A stretch of 64,000 nt of DNA from Burkholderia cepacia (GTDB lineage: Bacteria > Pseudomonadota > Gammaproteobacteria > Burkholderiales > Burkholderiaceae). Each line of letters begins with the position of its first letter. Position 1 is the stretch's first letter. The stretch lies in the NCBI RefSeq assembly GCF_001039005.1, contig NZ_LDWR01000011.1:1-64000 (forward strand). Reading direction: 5' to 3'. The notes beneath the pieces are model-generated. The model saw nothing but the letters and a program-made list of their open reading frames with translations, was not told the DNA's origin and did no database searches. Positions 18,894-26,877 of the stretch are shown in pieces. The translations under genes were made by a program, and so were the position numbers.

Positions 18894-19637
18894 CTACCCG
18901 CGTGCGTGCTCGGCCAGCAGCCGCGCCTTCGCGTCGACGAGCAGCGCCGCATGCGTGTCGCGATGCTGGCGGATCCGCTCGGTCGGCCCGACGACCGATA
19001 GCCCGTACCAGTCGCCGTCGAGCGTCAGCGCGACCGCGATCGCCGACAGCTCGGGCGCGCTCTCGCCGAAGTTCTCGGCCCAGCCGAGTTCGCGAAACCG
19101 CGCGGTTTGCGCGACGAGCGCCGGCAGGTCGGCCACCGTCGCGTCGGTGAAGCGTTCGAACGGCAGCTGCGCGCCGAGCGCCTGCTGCGCATCGCCGGCG
19201 AGTTCCGCGAAGATCGCCTTGCCGATCGAGTTCGCGTGCAGCGGGCGCAGTTCGCCCGGCTGGCGCGTATAGCGGATCGCCTGCTCCGATTCGACGACGT
19301 CGAGGTACGTGACCGACAGGCCCTGGATCTTGCCGAGCACGGCCGTCTCGCGGCTCGCGTCGCGCAGCGCGACGAGATGCGGATGGACGATGTCGACGAC
19401 GGGATCGGTCGCGTCGATCGCGGCGGCGATCGTCTGCAGTCGGCGCGTCGGGTAGTAGCCGCCGCGCTTGCGCACTTCGTACAGGTAGCCGCGGCTCACG
19501 AGCGTGCGCGCCATCGCGAGGCAGCTCGACGCCGGCACATTGAGCAGGCGCGCGAGTTCGGTGAGCGGCAGCGGCCGCCGTTCGGCGGCGAACAGCTCGA
19601 ACAGGTCGAGCGTGCGGGCAACGAGTTTGACGTCCAT
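18894..19637 (-). CDS. IclR-family transcriptional regulator
   Basis: The protein has 247 residues. The N-terminal winged helix is LTELARLLNVPASSCLAMAR (about 26-45) followed by LVSRGYLYEVRKRGGYYPT. The C-terminal effector domain shows LHANSIGKAIFAEL and LSAIAVAL, typical of IclR. It is the last gene of the leftward operon CoA-transferase, transporter, acyl-CoA dehydrogenase, IclR and probably controls that operon. The likely binding site is the dyad at 23555-23596 in front of the first gene (inference). Confidence 0.9.
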   Translation of the reverse strand: MDVKLVARTLDLFELFAAERRPLPLTELARLLNVPASSCLAMARTLVSRGYLYEVRKRGGYYPTRRLQTIAAAIDATDPVVDIVHPHLVALRDASRETAVLGKIQGLSVTYLDVVESEQAIRYTRQPGELRPLHANSIGKAIFAELAGDAQQALGAQLPFERFTDATVADLPALVAQTARFRELGWAENFGESAPELSAIAVALTLDGDWYGLSVVGPTERIRQHRDTHAALLVDAKARLLAEHARG

Positions 19638-19689
19638 GACGAGCGCTTGATTCGAAACGGGAAACCGCGCGCCGGCGGGCTGCCGCGCG

Positions 19690-20856
19690 TCAGTACGACT
19701 TCGGCAGCCCGAGCACCTTCTCCGCGATGTAGCACAGGATCAGTTGCGGGCTCACGGGCGCGAGCCTCGGAATCATACACTCGCGCAGGTAGCGCTCGAC
19801 ATGGTATTCCTTCGCGTAGCCCATCCCGCCGTGCGTCGCGATCGCCGTCTGGCACGCGTGGAACGCGGCTTCCGCGCCGAGGTATTTCGCCGCGTTCGCC
19901 TCCGCGCCGCACGGCTGCCCCGTGTCGTAGCGCGTCGCGGCCTTCATCACCATCAGCCACGCGGCCTCGAGCTGCATCCACGCCAGCGCGAGCGGATGCT
20001 GGATCGACTGGTTCTGCCCGATTGGCCGGCCGAACACGACACGCTCGCACGCATACTGCGTCGCGCGGCGCAGCGCGGCCTGCCCGAGGCCGATCGCCTC
20101 GGCGGCGATCAGGATCCGTTCGGGATTCAGCCCGTGCAGCAGGTACCGGAAGCCGTCGCCTTCGTTGCCGATCAGGTCGTCGCGCGATACGCGCAGGTTG
20201 TCGATGAACAGCATGTTCGAATCGACGGCCTTGCGGCCCATCTTCTCGATCTCGCGCACCTCGACGCGCGAGCGGTCGAGGTCGGTATAGAACAGGCTCA
20301 GCCCGTCGGTCGGCTTCGCGACCTGGTCGAGCGGCGTCGTGCGCGCGATGATCAGCATCTTGTTCGCGACCTGCGCGGTCGAGATCCAGATCTTGCGCCC
20401 GCTCAGCACATAGTGATCGCCGTCGCGGCGCGCCTGCGTGGTCAGGTGCGTGGTGTCGAGGCCCGCGTCGGGTTCCGTCACCGCGAAGCACGCCTTGTCG
20501 CGCCCGGCGATCAGCGGCGGCAGGAAGCGCGCCTTCTGCGCGTCGTTGCCGAACACCTGCACCGGGTTCAGCCCGAAGATGTTCATGTGGACGGCCGACG
20601 CGCCGGACAGGCCGGCGCCCGATGCGCTGATCGTGCGCATCATCAGCGCGGCCTCGGTCATCCCGAGCCCGGCGCCGCCGTGGGCCGGGTCCATCGCGAT
20701 GCCGAGCCAGCCGGCCTCGGCGAGCGCCGCGTGGAAATCGGCCGGAAACCCGCCCGCGCGATCGCGTTCGAGCCAGTAGTCGTCGCCGAAGCGCGCGCAG
20801 ATTTTCTCGATCGCGCTTTCGATCGCGCGCTGGTCGTCGGTCAGGTCGAACTGCAT
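19690..20856 (-). CDS. Acyl-CoA dehydrogenase
   Basis: This FAD enzyme of 388 residues oxidises an acyl-CoA to the enoyl-CoA. CFAVTEPDAGLDTTHLTTQA and YVLSGRKIWISTA are the two family signatures, and the C-terminal ATHGGMGYAKEYHVERYLRE holds the glutamate at the position of the catalytic base in short-chain types. The acyl substrate is unknown; the neighbouring CoA-transferase and CitMHS-like transporter suggest a carboxylic acid taken up, activated and oxidised. The ATG at 20856 follows GGGAGAG. Confidence 0.9.
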   Translation of the reverse strand: MQFDLTDDQRAIESAIEKICARFGDDYWLERDRAGGFPADFHAALAEAGWLGIAMDPAHGGAGLGMTEAALMMRTISASGAGLSGASAVHMNIFGLNPVQVFGNDAQKARFLPPLIAGRDKACFAVTEPDAGLDTTHLTTQARRDGDHYVLSGRKIWISTAQVANKMLIIARTTPLDQVAKPTDGLSLFYTDLDRSRVEVREIEKMGRKAVDSNMLFIDNLRVSRDDLIGNEGDGFRYLLHGLNPERILIAAEAIGLGQAALRRATQYACERVVFGRPIGQNQSIQHPLALAWMQLEAAWLMVMKAATRYDTGQPCGAEANAAKYLGAEAAFHACQTAIATHGGMGYAKEYHVERYLRECMIPRLAPVSPQLILCYIAEKVLGLPKSY

Positions 20857-20893
20857 GGACTGCTCTCCCGGAAAAGGTGAACGGATGCGCCGC

Positions 20894-22195
20894 TCATAGC
20901 GGAAACACGCTCGTCGCGACCGCTGCGAAGACCATCAGCACGGTGGCGGCGAACAGGAACGGAATCGTGAATTTCTGGTGCTCGGCCAGCTCGACGCCGG
21001 TCAGGCCGACGATCAGGAACGTCGCGGGCGTGAGCGGGCTCACCGGGAAACCCGTCGTCATCTGGCCGAGCAGCGCGGCCTGCGCCATCTGGATCGGCGG
21101 CACGCCGAGCAGCTTGCCGCTCTCCGCGAGTACCGGCAGCACGCCGAAGTAGAACGAATCGGGATCGAACAGCAGGCTGAGCGGCATCGACAACAGCCCG
21201 AGCACGAACGGCATGTGGCGCGCATGCTCGACCGGCACGTGCGCGACGACGACTTCCGCCATCGCCTTCAGCATTCCGGTGCCGGACATGATGCCGGTGA
21301 ACGCGCCGGCCGCGAGCAGCACGCTGGCCATCATCAGCGCGGCCTTCGCATGCGCGTCGATCCGTTCGCGCTGGGCCTGCACGTCCGGGTAGTTGATCAC
21401 CAGCGCGGCGACCGTGCCGAGCATGAACATCACCATCGGGTCGACGATGCCCGACACCAGCGTGACGAGCACGACGAGCGTCAGCGCGAGGTTGATCCGG
21501 AAGCGGTCCGGCCGGCGCAACGCGCGTTCGGCGTCGGTCAGCTCGCGCGGCGCGACCGCGAGCGATGCCGCGCCGGCGCGATCGAGCCCGAGCCGTTTCG
21601 CCTCGCGCGCGCCGAGTACGTATGCGGTACCGAACACGAACACGAGCCCGACGATCTGCACCGGAATCATCGGCATGAAGATCGCCGAACCGGGAATGTG
21701 CAAAGCCGCCGACGCGCGCAGCATCGGCCCGACCCACGGCAGGAAGTTGACGCCGGCCGCCATCGACGCGACACATGCGAGGATGCGGCGATCCATCCCG
21801 AGCCGCGTATAGAGCGGCATCATCGCGGGCAGCGTGACGAGAAACGTGACGGCGCCCGAGCCGTCGAGATGGATCAGCAGCGCAAGCAGCGCCGAACCCA
21901 TCACGATGCGCGGCGGATGGCAGCCGATCACGCGCAGCACGCCCGCGATGATCGGGTCAAGCATCCCCGCATCGGTGAGGATTCCGAAAAATAGAATCGC
22001 AAAAACAAACATCCCGGCAATCGGGCCGATGTTCTGTACGCCGTGCACGATGAACTTGCCGGTCGCGAGCCCGAACCCGGCCGCGAGCGACGCGGCCACC
22101 GGCACGACGATCAGCGCGACCAGCGGCGACAGCCGCTTCGTGATGATCAGGCCGAACAGCGCGACGATGGCGATCGCGCCGATCCATGCGAGCAT
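20894..22195 (-). CDS. CitMHS-family carboxylate transporter
   Basis: The product has about 433 residues and roughly eleven or twelve membrane helices. NIGPIAGMFVFAILFFGILTD, IHLDGSGAVTFLVTLP and LLGQMTTGFPVSPLTPATF are characteristic of the citrate-Mg2+/H+ symporter family. The exact substrate may be citrate or another di- or tricarboxylate. The ATG at 22195 has GAGGAGA upstream. The gene lies between the CoA-transferase and acyl-CoA dehydrogenase genes on the same strand. Confidence 0.85.
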   Translation of the reverse strand: MLAWIGAIAIVALFGLIITKRLSPLVALIVVPVAASLAAGFGLATGKFIVHGVQNIGPIAGMFVFAILFFGILTDAGMLDPIIAGVLRVIGCHPPRIVMGSALLALLIHLDGSGAVTFLVTLPAMMPLYTRLGMDRRILACVASMAAGVNFLPWVGPMLRASAALHIPGSAIFMPMIPVQIVGLVFVFGTAYVLGAREAKRLGLDRAGAASLAVAPRELTDAERALRRPDRFRINLALTLVVLVTLVSGIVDPMVMFMLGTVAALVINYPDVQAQRERIDAHAKAALMMASVLLAAGAFTGIMSGTGMLKAMAEVVVAHVPVEHARHMPFVLGLLSMPLSLLFDPDSFYFGVLPVLAESGKLLGVPPIQMAQAALLGQMTTGFPVSPLTPATFLIVGLTGVELAEHQKFTIPFLFAATVLMVFAAVATSVFPL

Positions 22196-22311
22196 GATGC
22201 GTCTCCTCTTCTGCCGGCGAGCGCCTCGGTGCGCGAGCCGGCGTGATATCCGAATGGGGTCGTCCGGCTCGCGCGTCGGGTGGCCGCGATGCCGGGATGC
22301 CGCGTTGCCGG

Positions 22312-23472
22312 TCAGTCCCGGCGGGGGGCGCCGTGGTCGTCGTCGGCAAACACCTGCGCCGCGTGTTCGTTCAGCGCGGGCGGCGGCCGCCGGTACGTGG
22401 CCGGCGTGCGGCCGAGCTTGATCGGCGACGCGATGCCGCGATGCCGTCCCAGCTCGACCTTCATCTCCCGGTGCGCGACGTGCGGATGGTCGAGCGCCGC
22501 ATCGAGCCCGAGCACGGGCGCGCACGGCACGCCGCGACGCATCAGCTGCTCCGCGAGCGCCGCGCCGTCGTGCCCGGCCAGCGCCGTTTCGAGCAGCGCG
22601 CGCAGCGCGGCGCGGTTCGCGCTGCGCGCGCGGTTGTCCGCGAACCGCGGATCGCCGGGCCAGTCGCGCGTGCCGAGCACGTCGCACAGCGCCGCGAACT
22701 GCCCGTTGTTGCCGACCGCCAGGAAGATGTCGACGGTGGCCGTCGGAAAGCTGTCGTACGGCGTGATGTTCGGGTGCGCGTTGCCGGTGCGCACGGGCGC
22801 GTTGCCCGAATGGAAGAAGTTCGGCGTATGCGGATGCAGGATCGACAGCGCGCAGTCGAACAGCGTCGATTCGACGAACTGGCCGCGGCCGCTCGCGTCG
22901 CGCTCGCGCAGCGCCATCAGCACGCCGAGCGCCGCGTTCAGCCCCGTGACGAGGTCGACGATCGGCACGCCGACGCGCAGCGGCGCGCCGCCTGCTTCGC
23001 CGTTCACGCTCATCAGCCCCGCGAGCGCCTGCACGGCCGCGTCGTAGCCGGGCAGCCCGCCGAGCGGGCCGTCCGCGCCGAAGCCCGACACGCGGCAATA
23101 AACGAGGCGCGGAAACCGCGCATGCAGCGCGTCGAAACCGAGCCCCCAGCGCTCCATCGTGCCGATCTTGAAGTTCTCGACGACGGCGTCCGCATGTTCG
23201 AGCAGGCCGAGCAGCCGCTCGCGGTCGTCCGGTTTCGTCAGGTCGAGCGCGATGCCGAGCTTGTTGCGGTTCACGCCGAGGAAATACGACGCGGTGTCGC
23301 CGTCGAACGGCGGGCCCCACGTGCGCGTCTCGTCGCCGGACGGCGGTTCGACCTTGATCACCTCCGCGCCGTGGTCGGCGAGGATCTGCGTCGCGTACGG
23401 GCCGCCCAGCACCCGCGACAGATCGATGATGCGCAATCCCGCCAGCGCGCCCTGCTGCTCGTGTTCCGCCAT
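22312..23472 (-). CDS. CaiB/BaiF (family III) CoA-transferase
   Basis: The 386-residue protein transfers CoA between acyl groups. GLRIIDLSRVLGGPYATQIL and ADHGAEVIKVEPPSGDETR open the family, and RVGVPIVDLVTGLNAALGVL contains the aspartate that forms the acyl-enzyme anhydride in formyl-CoA transferase. It is the first gene of the operon and presumably activates the acid brought in by the CitMHS transporter. AGGAG lies eight bases before the ATG at 23472. Confidence 0.9.
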   Translation of the reverse strand: MAEHEQQGALAGLRIIDLSRVLGGPYATQILADHGAEVIKVEPPSGDETRTWGPPFDGDTASYFLGVNRNKLGIALDLTKPDDRERLLGLLEHADAVVENFKIGTMERWGLGFDALHARFPRLVYCRVSGFGADGPLGGLPGYDAAVQALAGLMSVNGEAGGAPLRVGVPIVDLVTGLNAALGVLMALRERDASGRGQFVESTLFDCALSILHPHTPNFFHSGNAPVRTGNAHPNITPYDSFPTATVDIFLAVGNNGQFAALCDVLGTRDWPGDPRFADNRARSANRAALRALLETALAGHDGAALAEQLMRRGVPCAPVLGLDAALDHPHVAHREMKVELGRHRGIASPIKLGRTPATYRRPPPALNEHAAQVFADDDHGAPRRD

Positions 23473-23554
23473 GCGTCTCGCTCCTGCTTCCGGTTGATCG
23501 GACTGCCGGTTCCGGTGGTTCGGCGCCCGCGGCGCACCCTTCCGGATTCATCGA

Positions 23555-23604
23555 ATAATTCTCGTATGTGAATTAATATTCACACTCGGGAATTATGTTG
23601 TCAA
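23555..23604 (-). promoter_or_regulatory. Operator-like 42-bp dyad next to a consensus -35
   Basis: Two nested inverted repeats share one centre. Inner arms are TGTGAAT and ATTCACA (23567-23584); outer arms are ATAATTCTCG and CGGGAATTAT (23555-23564 and 23587-23596, nine of ten pairs). On the minus strand a perfect TTGACA lies at 23599-23604, so the dyad covers the spacer and -10 of the CoA-transferase operon. It is AT-rich in a GC-rich region. Binding by the operon's IclR protein is inferred. Confidence 0.65.
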
Positions 23605-23748
23605 GCCCGGATGCACCCGGCTGCCGCGCGGAGAACGTCGCCGCGCGCAAGTGGGGACGACACCGAACCCGGGCCGGTTGCGGTGCCGCCCCGCCCTTCG
23701 TTAAGCTGACGAAATACGTTCATCTCGAAAAAATAAGGCGGAATATTC

Positions 23749-23985
23749 ATGAAACGGTTGCTGCTGACGGCCTTCGTGCTGGCGTCGACGCTGGGCGTCG
23801 CACACGCGCAGACCCAGACTTTCCAATTCGGCGAAGGACAGACGCAGATGCCCGGCGCGGCGCCCCGGGCCGCCGCGTCGACCACACGGCACGCGCCGGC
23901 GCCCCATCACCGGCGCGCCGTTCACAAGAGCCGCCATCCGCGCCACGCGAAGCCGACGCGCAACGGGATCTACACGCACGCGTGA
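23749..23985 (+). CDS. Small secreted His/Arg-rich peptide
   Basis: This 78-residue product starts MKRLLLTAFVLASTLGVAHA, a clear Sec signal peptide with an AHA-Q cleavage site. The mature part is about 58 residues, with a Gln-rich start (QTQTFQFGEGQTQ) and a basic tail rich in His, Arg and Pro (APHHRRAVHKSRHPRHAKP). AAGGCGG lies before the ATG. The function is unknown; metal binding or envelope association are possible. It is not obviously part of an operon. Confidence 0.65.
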   Translation: MKRLLLTAFVLASTLGVAHAQTQTFQFGEGQTQMPGAAPRAAASTTRHAPAPHHRRAVHKSRHPRHAKPTRNGIYTHA

Positions 23986-24135
23986 CGCGGCGTATATCGC
24001 GCGACGCCGTGCACGGAACTGTCACGAACGGCCGGTAAGATCGGCGCGGCTGCTTGCATGCCGTCGCGGCCCGCTGCCGGATCACGAACCGCCGACGCGC
24101 ATTTTCTCCACGATTCAGCACCTGTTTTGCCGAAC

Positions 24136-24558
24136 ATGAGTACCGGGCCGGATACCCTCGCCGTCATCAAGGAGCGCGCCACGATCGTGTGCCGCCAGCG
24201 CAGCAGCGTGCTGCTGGTCGCCCGCACCGCGTCGCGCTGGTCGCTGCCGGGCGGTACGATCCGGCGCGGCGAGACGCCGCTCGAGGCCGCGCAGCGGGAG
24301 CTTGCCGAGGAAACGCGGCTGGAGGGGCTCGTGCTCGACTACGCGGTTCAATTCGGCGGGCTGACGAAGCTGCATCACGTGTTCGTGGCCGACGTGCCGG
24401 CGCACCTGACCCCGCACGCGAGCAACGAGATCGCCCGCTGCAAGTGGTTCACCGTCGACCGGCTTGAAACGCTGCGCGCGAGCGTGCCGACGCGCAAGAT
24501 CATCGAACTGCTGCGCCTCGACTGTTTTTCGGCGATCCTGAACGGCCCGCGGCGCTGA
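24136..24558 (+). CDS. Nudix hydrolase
   Basis: Nudix enzymes cleave nucleoside diphosphates linked to another group. The 140-residue protein has the box GTIRRGETPLEAAQRELAEE, which fits G-x5-E-x7-REU-x-EE; the usual glycine after EE-x is replaced by arginine (EETRLEG), while all metal-binding glutamates are kept. The ATG at 24136 is chosen because the longer frame from 24058 adds unrelated sequence. The ribosome site is weak. Its substrate is unknown. Confidence 0.85.
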   Translation: MSTGPDTLAVIKERATIVCRQRSSVLLVARTASRWSLPGGTIRRGETPLEAAQRELAEETRLEGLVLDYAVQFGGLTKLHHVFVADVPAHLTPHASNEIARCKWFTVDRLETLRASVPTRKIIELLRLDCFSAILNGPRR

Positions 24559-24579
24559 CGCCGATGTCGCCCGCGCCGC

Positions 24580-24906
24580 TCACGTGCGCAGGAAAGGGCC
24601 GGCCTTGCGTTCGAGCAGCGTGACGAGTTCGGGCTGCATGAACGCGTACCGGTCGGGGATGTCGAGGCAGACGATCTGCTTGTGCTTCAGGTGAGCACCG
24701 AATAGCGCCGACAGCCTGGTGCGGTGCGCACGCTCCATCACGAAGACGATGTCGGCCCAGTCGAGCTGGTCGGCCGACAGGCGCATGTCTGCATCGGGCG
24801 CGAGGCCCGCGGAGTCGGTTTCGACGCCCGGCCACGCGGCGAACACCGCTTCGGCCGTCGGGCTGCGCAGCCGGTTGCGGCTGCAGATGAACAGCGCCCG
24901 CGTCAT
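24580..24906 (-). CDS. Low-molecular-weight tyrosine phosphatase-like protein
   Basis: The 108-residue protein begins ALFICSRNRLRSPTAEAVF, giving the phosphatase loop C-x5-R-S at about residues 8-15. LDWADIVFVMERAHRTRL and CLDIPDRYAFMQPELV resemble the later strands of this fold. It is shorter than classic LMW-PTPs (about 150 residues) and matches the compact predicted-phosphatase group. GGAG lies upstream of the ATG at 24906. It is convergent with the Nudix gene. Confidence 0.8.
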   Translation of the reverse strand: MTRALFICSRNRLRSPTAEAVFAAWPGVETDSAGLAPDADMRLSADQLDWADIVFVMERAHRTRLSALFGAHLKHKQIVCLDIPDRYAFMQPELVTLLERKAGPFLRT

Positions 24907-24931
24907 GTCGCTTCTCCGCCCGCTGGTCCGC

Positions 24932-25504
24932 TTACCCCTGAGGAATCGTGCCCGGCCGCACGTACGCGAGCATGTGCGGCACGTAGTCGGCCTTGCCGAG
25001 CTCGACGCCGTGATGGCGCAGGATCGCGTACGCGGCGATCGCGTGGAAGTAGAACTGCGGCAGCGCCCAGTCGCGCGCGTACTGCTCGCCCGTCATGTCG
25101 AACGCGATCCCGTTCGGCAGTTCGAGCGCGATCGGCAGTGCGGCGCCGCCGTCGAGCGCATCCGGCGCGAGTTCGCCGAGAAACGCGAGCGTGCCGGCGA
25201 GGATGCCCTGCGCGTCGCTCGGCGAGCCGGGCTGCGCATCCGCGTTCCATCCGGCTTCGCGCAAAGCCAGCAGCGCCGCCGGCAACGGTTCGCCGCGCAG
25301 CCGGTAGACCGGCTCCATCGACTGGAAGCACGAGAAGCGCACCTGTGCGGCGAGCGGATACATGTCGGCCGCCAGCTTCAGCGTCATCACCGCGTCGAGC
25401 TCGCCGCCCGCGGCCTGCCGGTGTGCGACAGCCTTGTCGAGCCACGCGGACTGCGCGCGCAGCATCTGGGTAAATGTGGGAACGAGAAGTTGGGTCGGTG
25501 ACAC
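24932..25504 (-). CDS. DUF1993 family protein
   Basis: The 190-residue protein of unknown function matches the DUF1993 pattern: PTFTQMLRAQSAWLDKAVAH at the N-terminus, LKLAADMYPLAAQVRFSCFQ in the middle and QFYFHAIAAYAILRHHGVEL near the end. The family is helical and related to DinB-like four-helix proteins. A GTG start at 25504 is chosen because AGGAG lies seven bases upstream. The phosphatase-like gene follows after 25 bases on the same strand, so the two may be co-transcribed. Confidence 0.8.
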   Translation of the reverse strand: MSPTQLLVPTFTQMLRAQSAWLDKAVAHRQAAGGELDAVMTLKLAADMYPLAAQVRFSCFQSMEPVYRLRGEPLPAALLALREAGWNADAQPGSPSDAQGILAGTLAFLGELAPDALDGGAALPIALELPNGIAFDMTGEQYARDWALPQFYFHAIAAYAILRHHGVELGKADYVPHMLAYVRPGTIPQG

Positions 25505-25676
25505 GTGTGCGCTCCTGTGTAGTGGTTCGCGCCACGATATCAGCGTCGGCGCAAAACTGCATCCCGACCGCGGTGACGCACACGATCCGATATGGATTCG
25601 GCGCGTTGTCGCGTGGCGCGTGCGAATGTTTCCGCTTGCCGGACGATCGACGACGCCTGGCCGCCGACACGCAGCG

Positions 25677-26129
25677 TCACGGCTTGCCGTGGCGGGCCAG
25701 GAACCGGTCGAGTTGCGAGGCAAACGTCTTGCCGTCGCGCGCGCTGAACGGCGCCGGCCCGCCCGTGTCGATGCCCGCGCTGCGCAACTGGTCCATCATC
25801 GCGCGCGTCGACAGGCGCTCCTCGATGTTCTCGCGGCTGAACCAGTTGCCGCGCGGGTCGAGCGCATGCGCGCCCTTGTCGAGCACGGCGGCGGCCAGCG
25901 GGATGTCGGCGGTGATCACGAGGTCGCCGGCCTCGGCCATCTCGACGATGCGCGCGTCAGCCACATCGAAGCCGGCCGGCACCTGCACCGCCTTGATGAA
26001 CGGCGACGGCGGCGTGCGCAGAAACTGGTTCGCGACCAGCGTCACGCAGATTTCGGCACGACGCGCGGCGCGAAACAGCATGTCCTTGATGACGGCGGGA
26101 CACGCGTCGGCATCGACCCATACTTGCAT
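25677..26129 (-). CDS. YaiI/YqxD (DUF188) family protein
   Basis: The 150-residue protein begins [20 protein letters not shown], the family signature, and contains [20 protein letters not shown] with conserved acidic residues, followed by [20 protein letters not shown]. The family is PIN-like and may act on nucleic acid; no role is established. ATG 26129 is chosen because the longer frame adds unrelated residues. It lies 58 bases after the chelatase gene on the same strand. Confidence 0.9.
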   Translation of the reverse strand: MQVWVDADACPAVIKDMLFRAARRAEICVTLVANQFLRTPPSPFIKAVQVPAGFDVADARIVEMAEAGDLVITADIPLAAAVLDKGAHALDPRGNWFSRENIEERLSTRAMMDQLRSAGIDTGGPAPFSARDGKTFASQLDRFLARHGKP

Positions 26130-26187
26130 GGCGGTTTTTTCCAGTGAGCAGCAGAAGCGGCGATCATAGCGCACCGCCGGCCGGCAA

Positions 26188-26871
26188 TCAGCCGATCGGG
26201 TCCATGCAAAGCGCATCGGCCGTCACCCACTGCGCGCCCCATGCAGCGGCGAGCCGCGCGCCCTGCCCGATCCGCACGGCCGCATCGTCGAAGTCGACGA
26301 ACACGACGTGATCGGCCGCCGAGGGTTTCGCCGGCGTCTCGCGCGTGCGCCCGTCGGACAACACCCACAGCCAGCGCTGCTTGTCGGGCTCGCGCCGCGC
26401 ATCGTGCGCGAGCAGGTGCGCGGCGGCCGCGATGCCGTCCGCGAGCGGCGTGCCGCCGCCGCCGTCGACCGGTTCGAGCCAGCGCGCGTTCCACCAGCGC
26501 GGCACGGCCGGACCGAAGCGTCGCGCGGCGCCATTGCCACCGAAGCAGATCAGCGCGGTTTCGACGCGGTCGCGCGCGGCGCGATCGAAATACGCGACGA
26601 TCAGCCCCTTCGCCAGCGCGAGCCGGTCGTGCGACAGCATCGACGCCGAACAGTCGAGCACGAAGCAATGCAGCGCATCCGGTGCGCCGGCACGCTTCCG
26701 GTAGCGCAGATGGCCGTGATGCAACGGATCGCCGCGCTTCGCGGCGAACGTCGCCGGCCACGCGACGGCCGTGCCGGTGCGCGCCGTACCCGGCACGCGT
26801 GCGGCTGCGCCTTGCTGCCATCGAGGACCGCGAACGGCGTTCGCGGCGGCGCCGGCTCGATGGCTCAGTGT
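26188..26871 (-). CDS. chlD: VWA portion of ChlD-like cobaltochelatase, reached by -1 frameshift
   Basis: This frame lacks a convincing start near its useful part and continues the ChlI frame after a -1 slip at 26871-26877, giving a full product of about 584 residues. After the join it reads [11 protein letters not shown], then a von Willebrand A domain with the MIDAS motif [17 protein letters not shown] and SDGRT, the metal-ion site that in ChlD/CobT contacts the large chelatase subunit. Together with ChlI it would power cobalt insertion by CobN. The alternative is a separately started VWA gene, as drawn in some genomes. Confidence 0.85.
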   Translation of the reverse strand, partial: TLSHRAGAAANAVRGPRWQQGAAARVPGTARTGTAVAWPATFAAKRGDPLHHGHLRYRKRAGAPDALHCFVLDCSASMLSHDRLALAKGLIVAYFDRAARDRVETALICFGGNGAARRFGPAVPRWWNARWLEPVDGGGGTPLADGIAAAAHLLAHDARREPDKQRWLWVLSDGRTRETPAKPSAADHVVFVDFDDAAVRIGQGARLAAAWGAQWVTADALCMDPIG

Positions 26872-26877
26872 TTTTTT
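26817..26877 (-). promoter_or_regulatory. Programmed -1 ribosomal frameshift signal in chlI/chlD
   Basis: In the mRNA, codons TTA AAA AAA CAC TGA end the ChlI frame. The seven A residues (26871-26877) allow a one-base backward slip. Six bases later a stem-loop starts: outer arms GCCATCGAG (26864-26856) and CTCGATGGC (26825-26817), nine perfect pairs, enclosing a second perfect stem CCGCGAAC/GTTCGCGG (26846-26839 with 26835-26828) with a three-base loop. Slippery run, spacer and structure match a stimulated -1 site, as reported for chlD genes in other prokaryotes. Confidence 0.85.

Noticed and set aside
20894-23551. One 885-codon frame that would fuse upstream sequence to the CitMHS transporter
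   Set aside because: The part before 22195 is a shadow of the CoA-transferase gene; the ATG at 22195 has a strong ribosome site and the family start.
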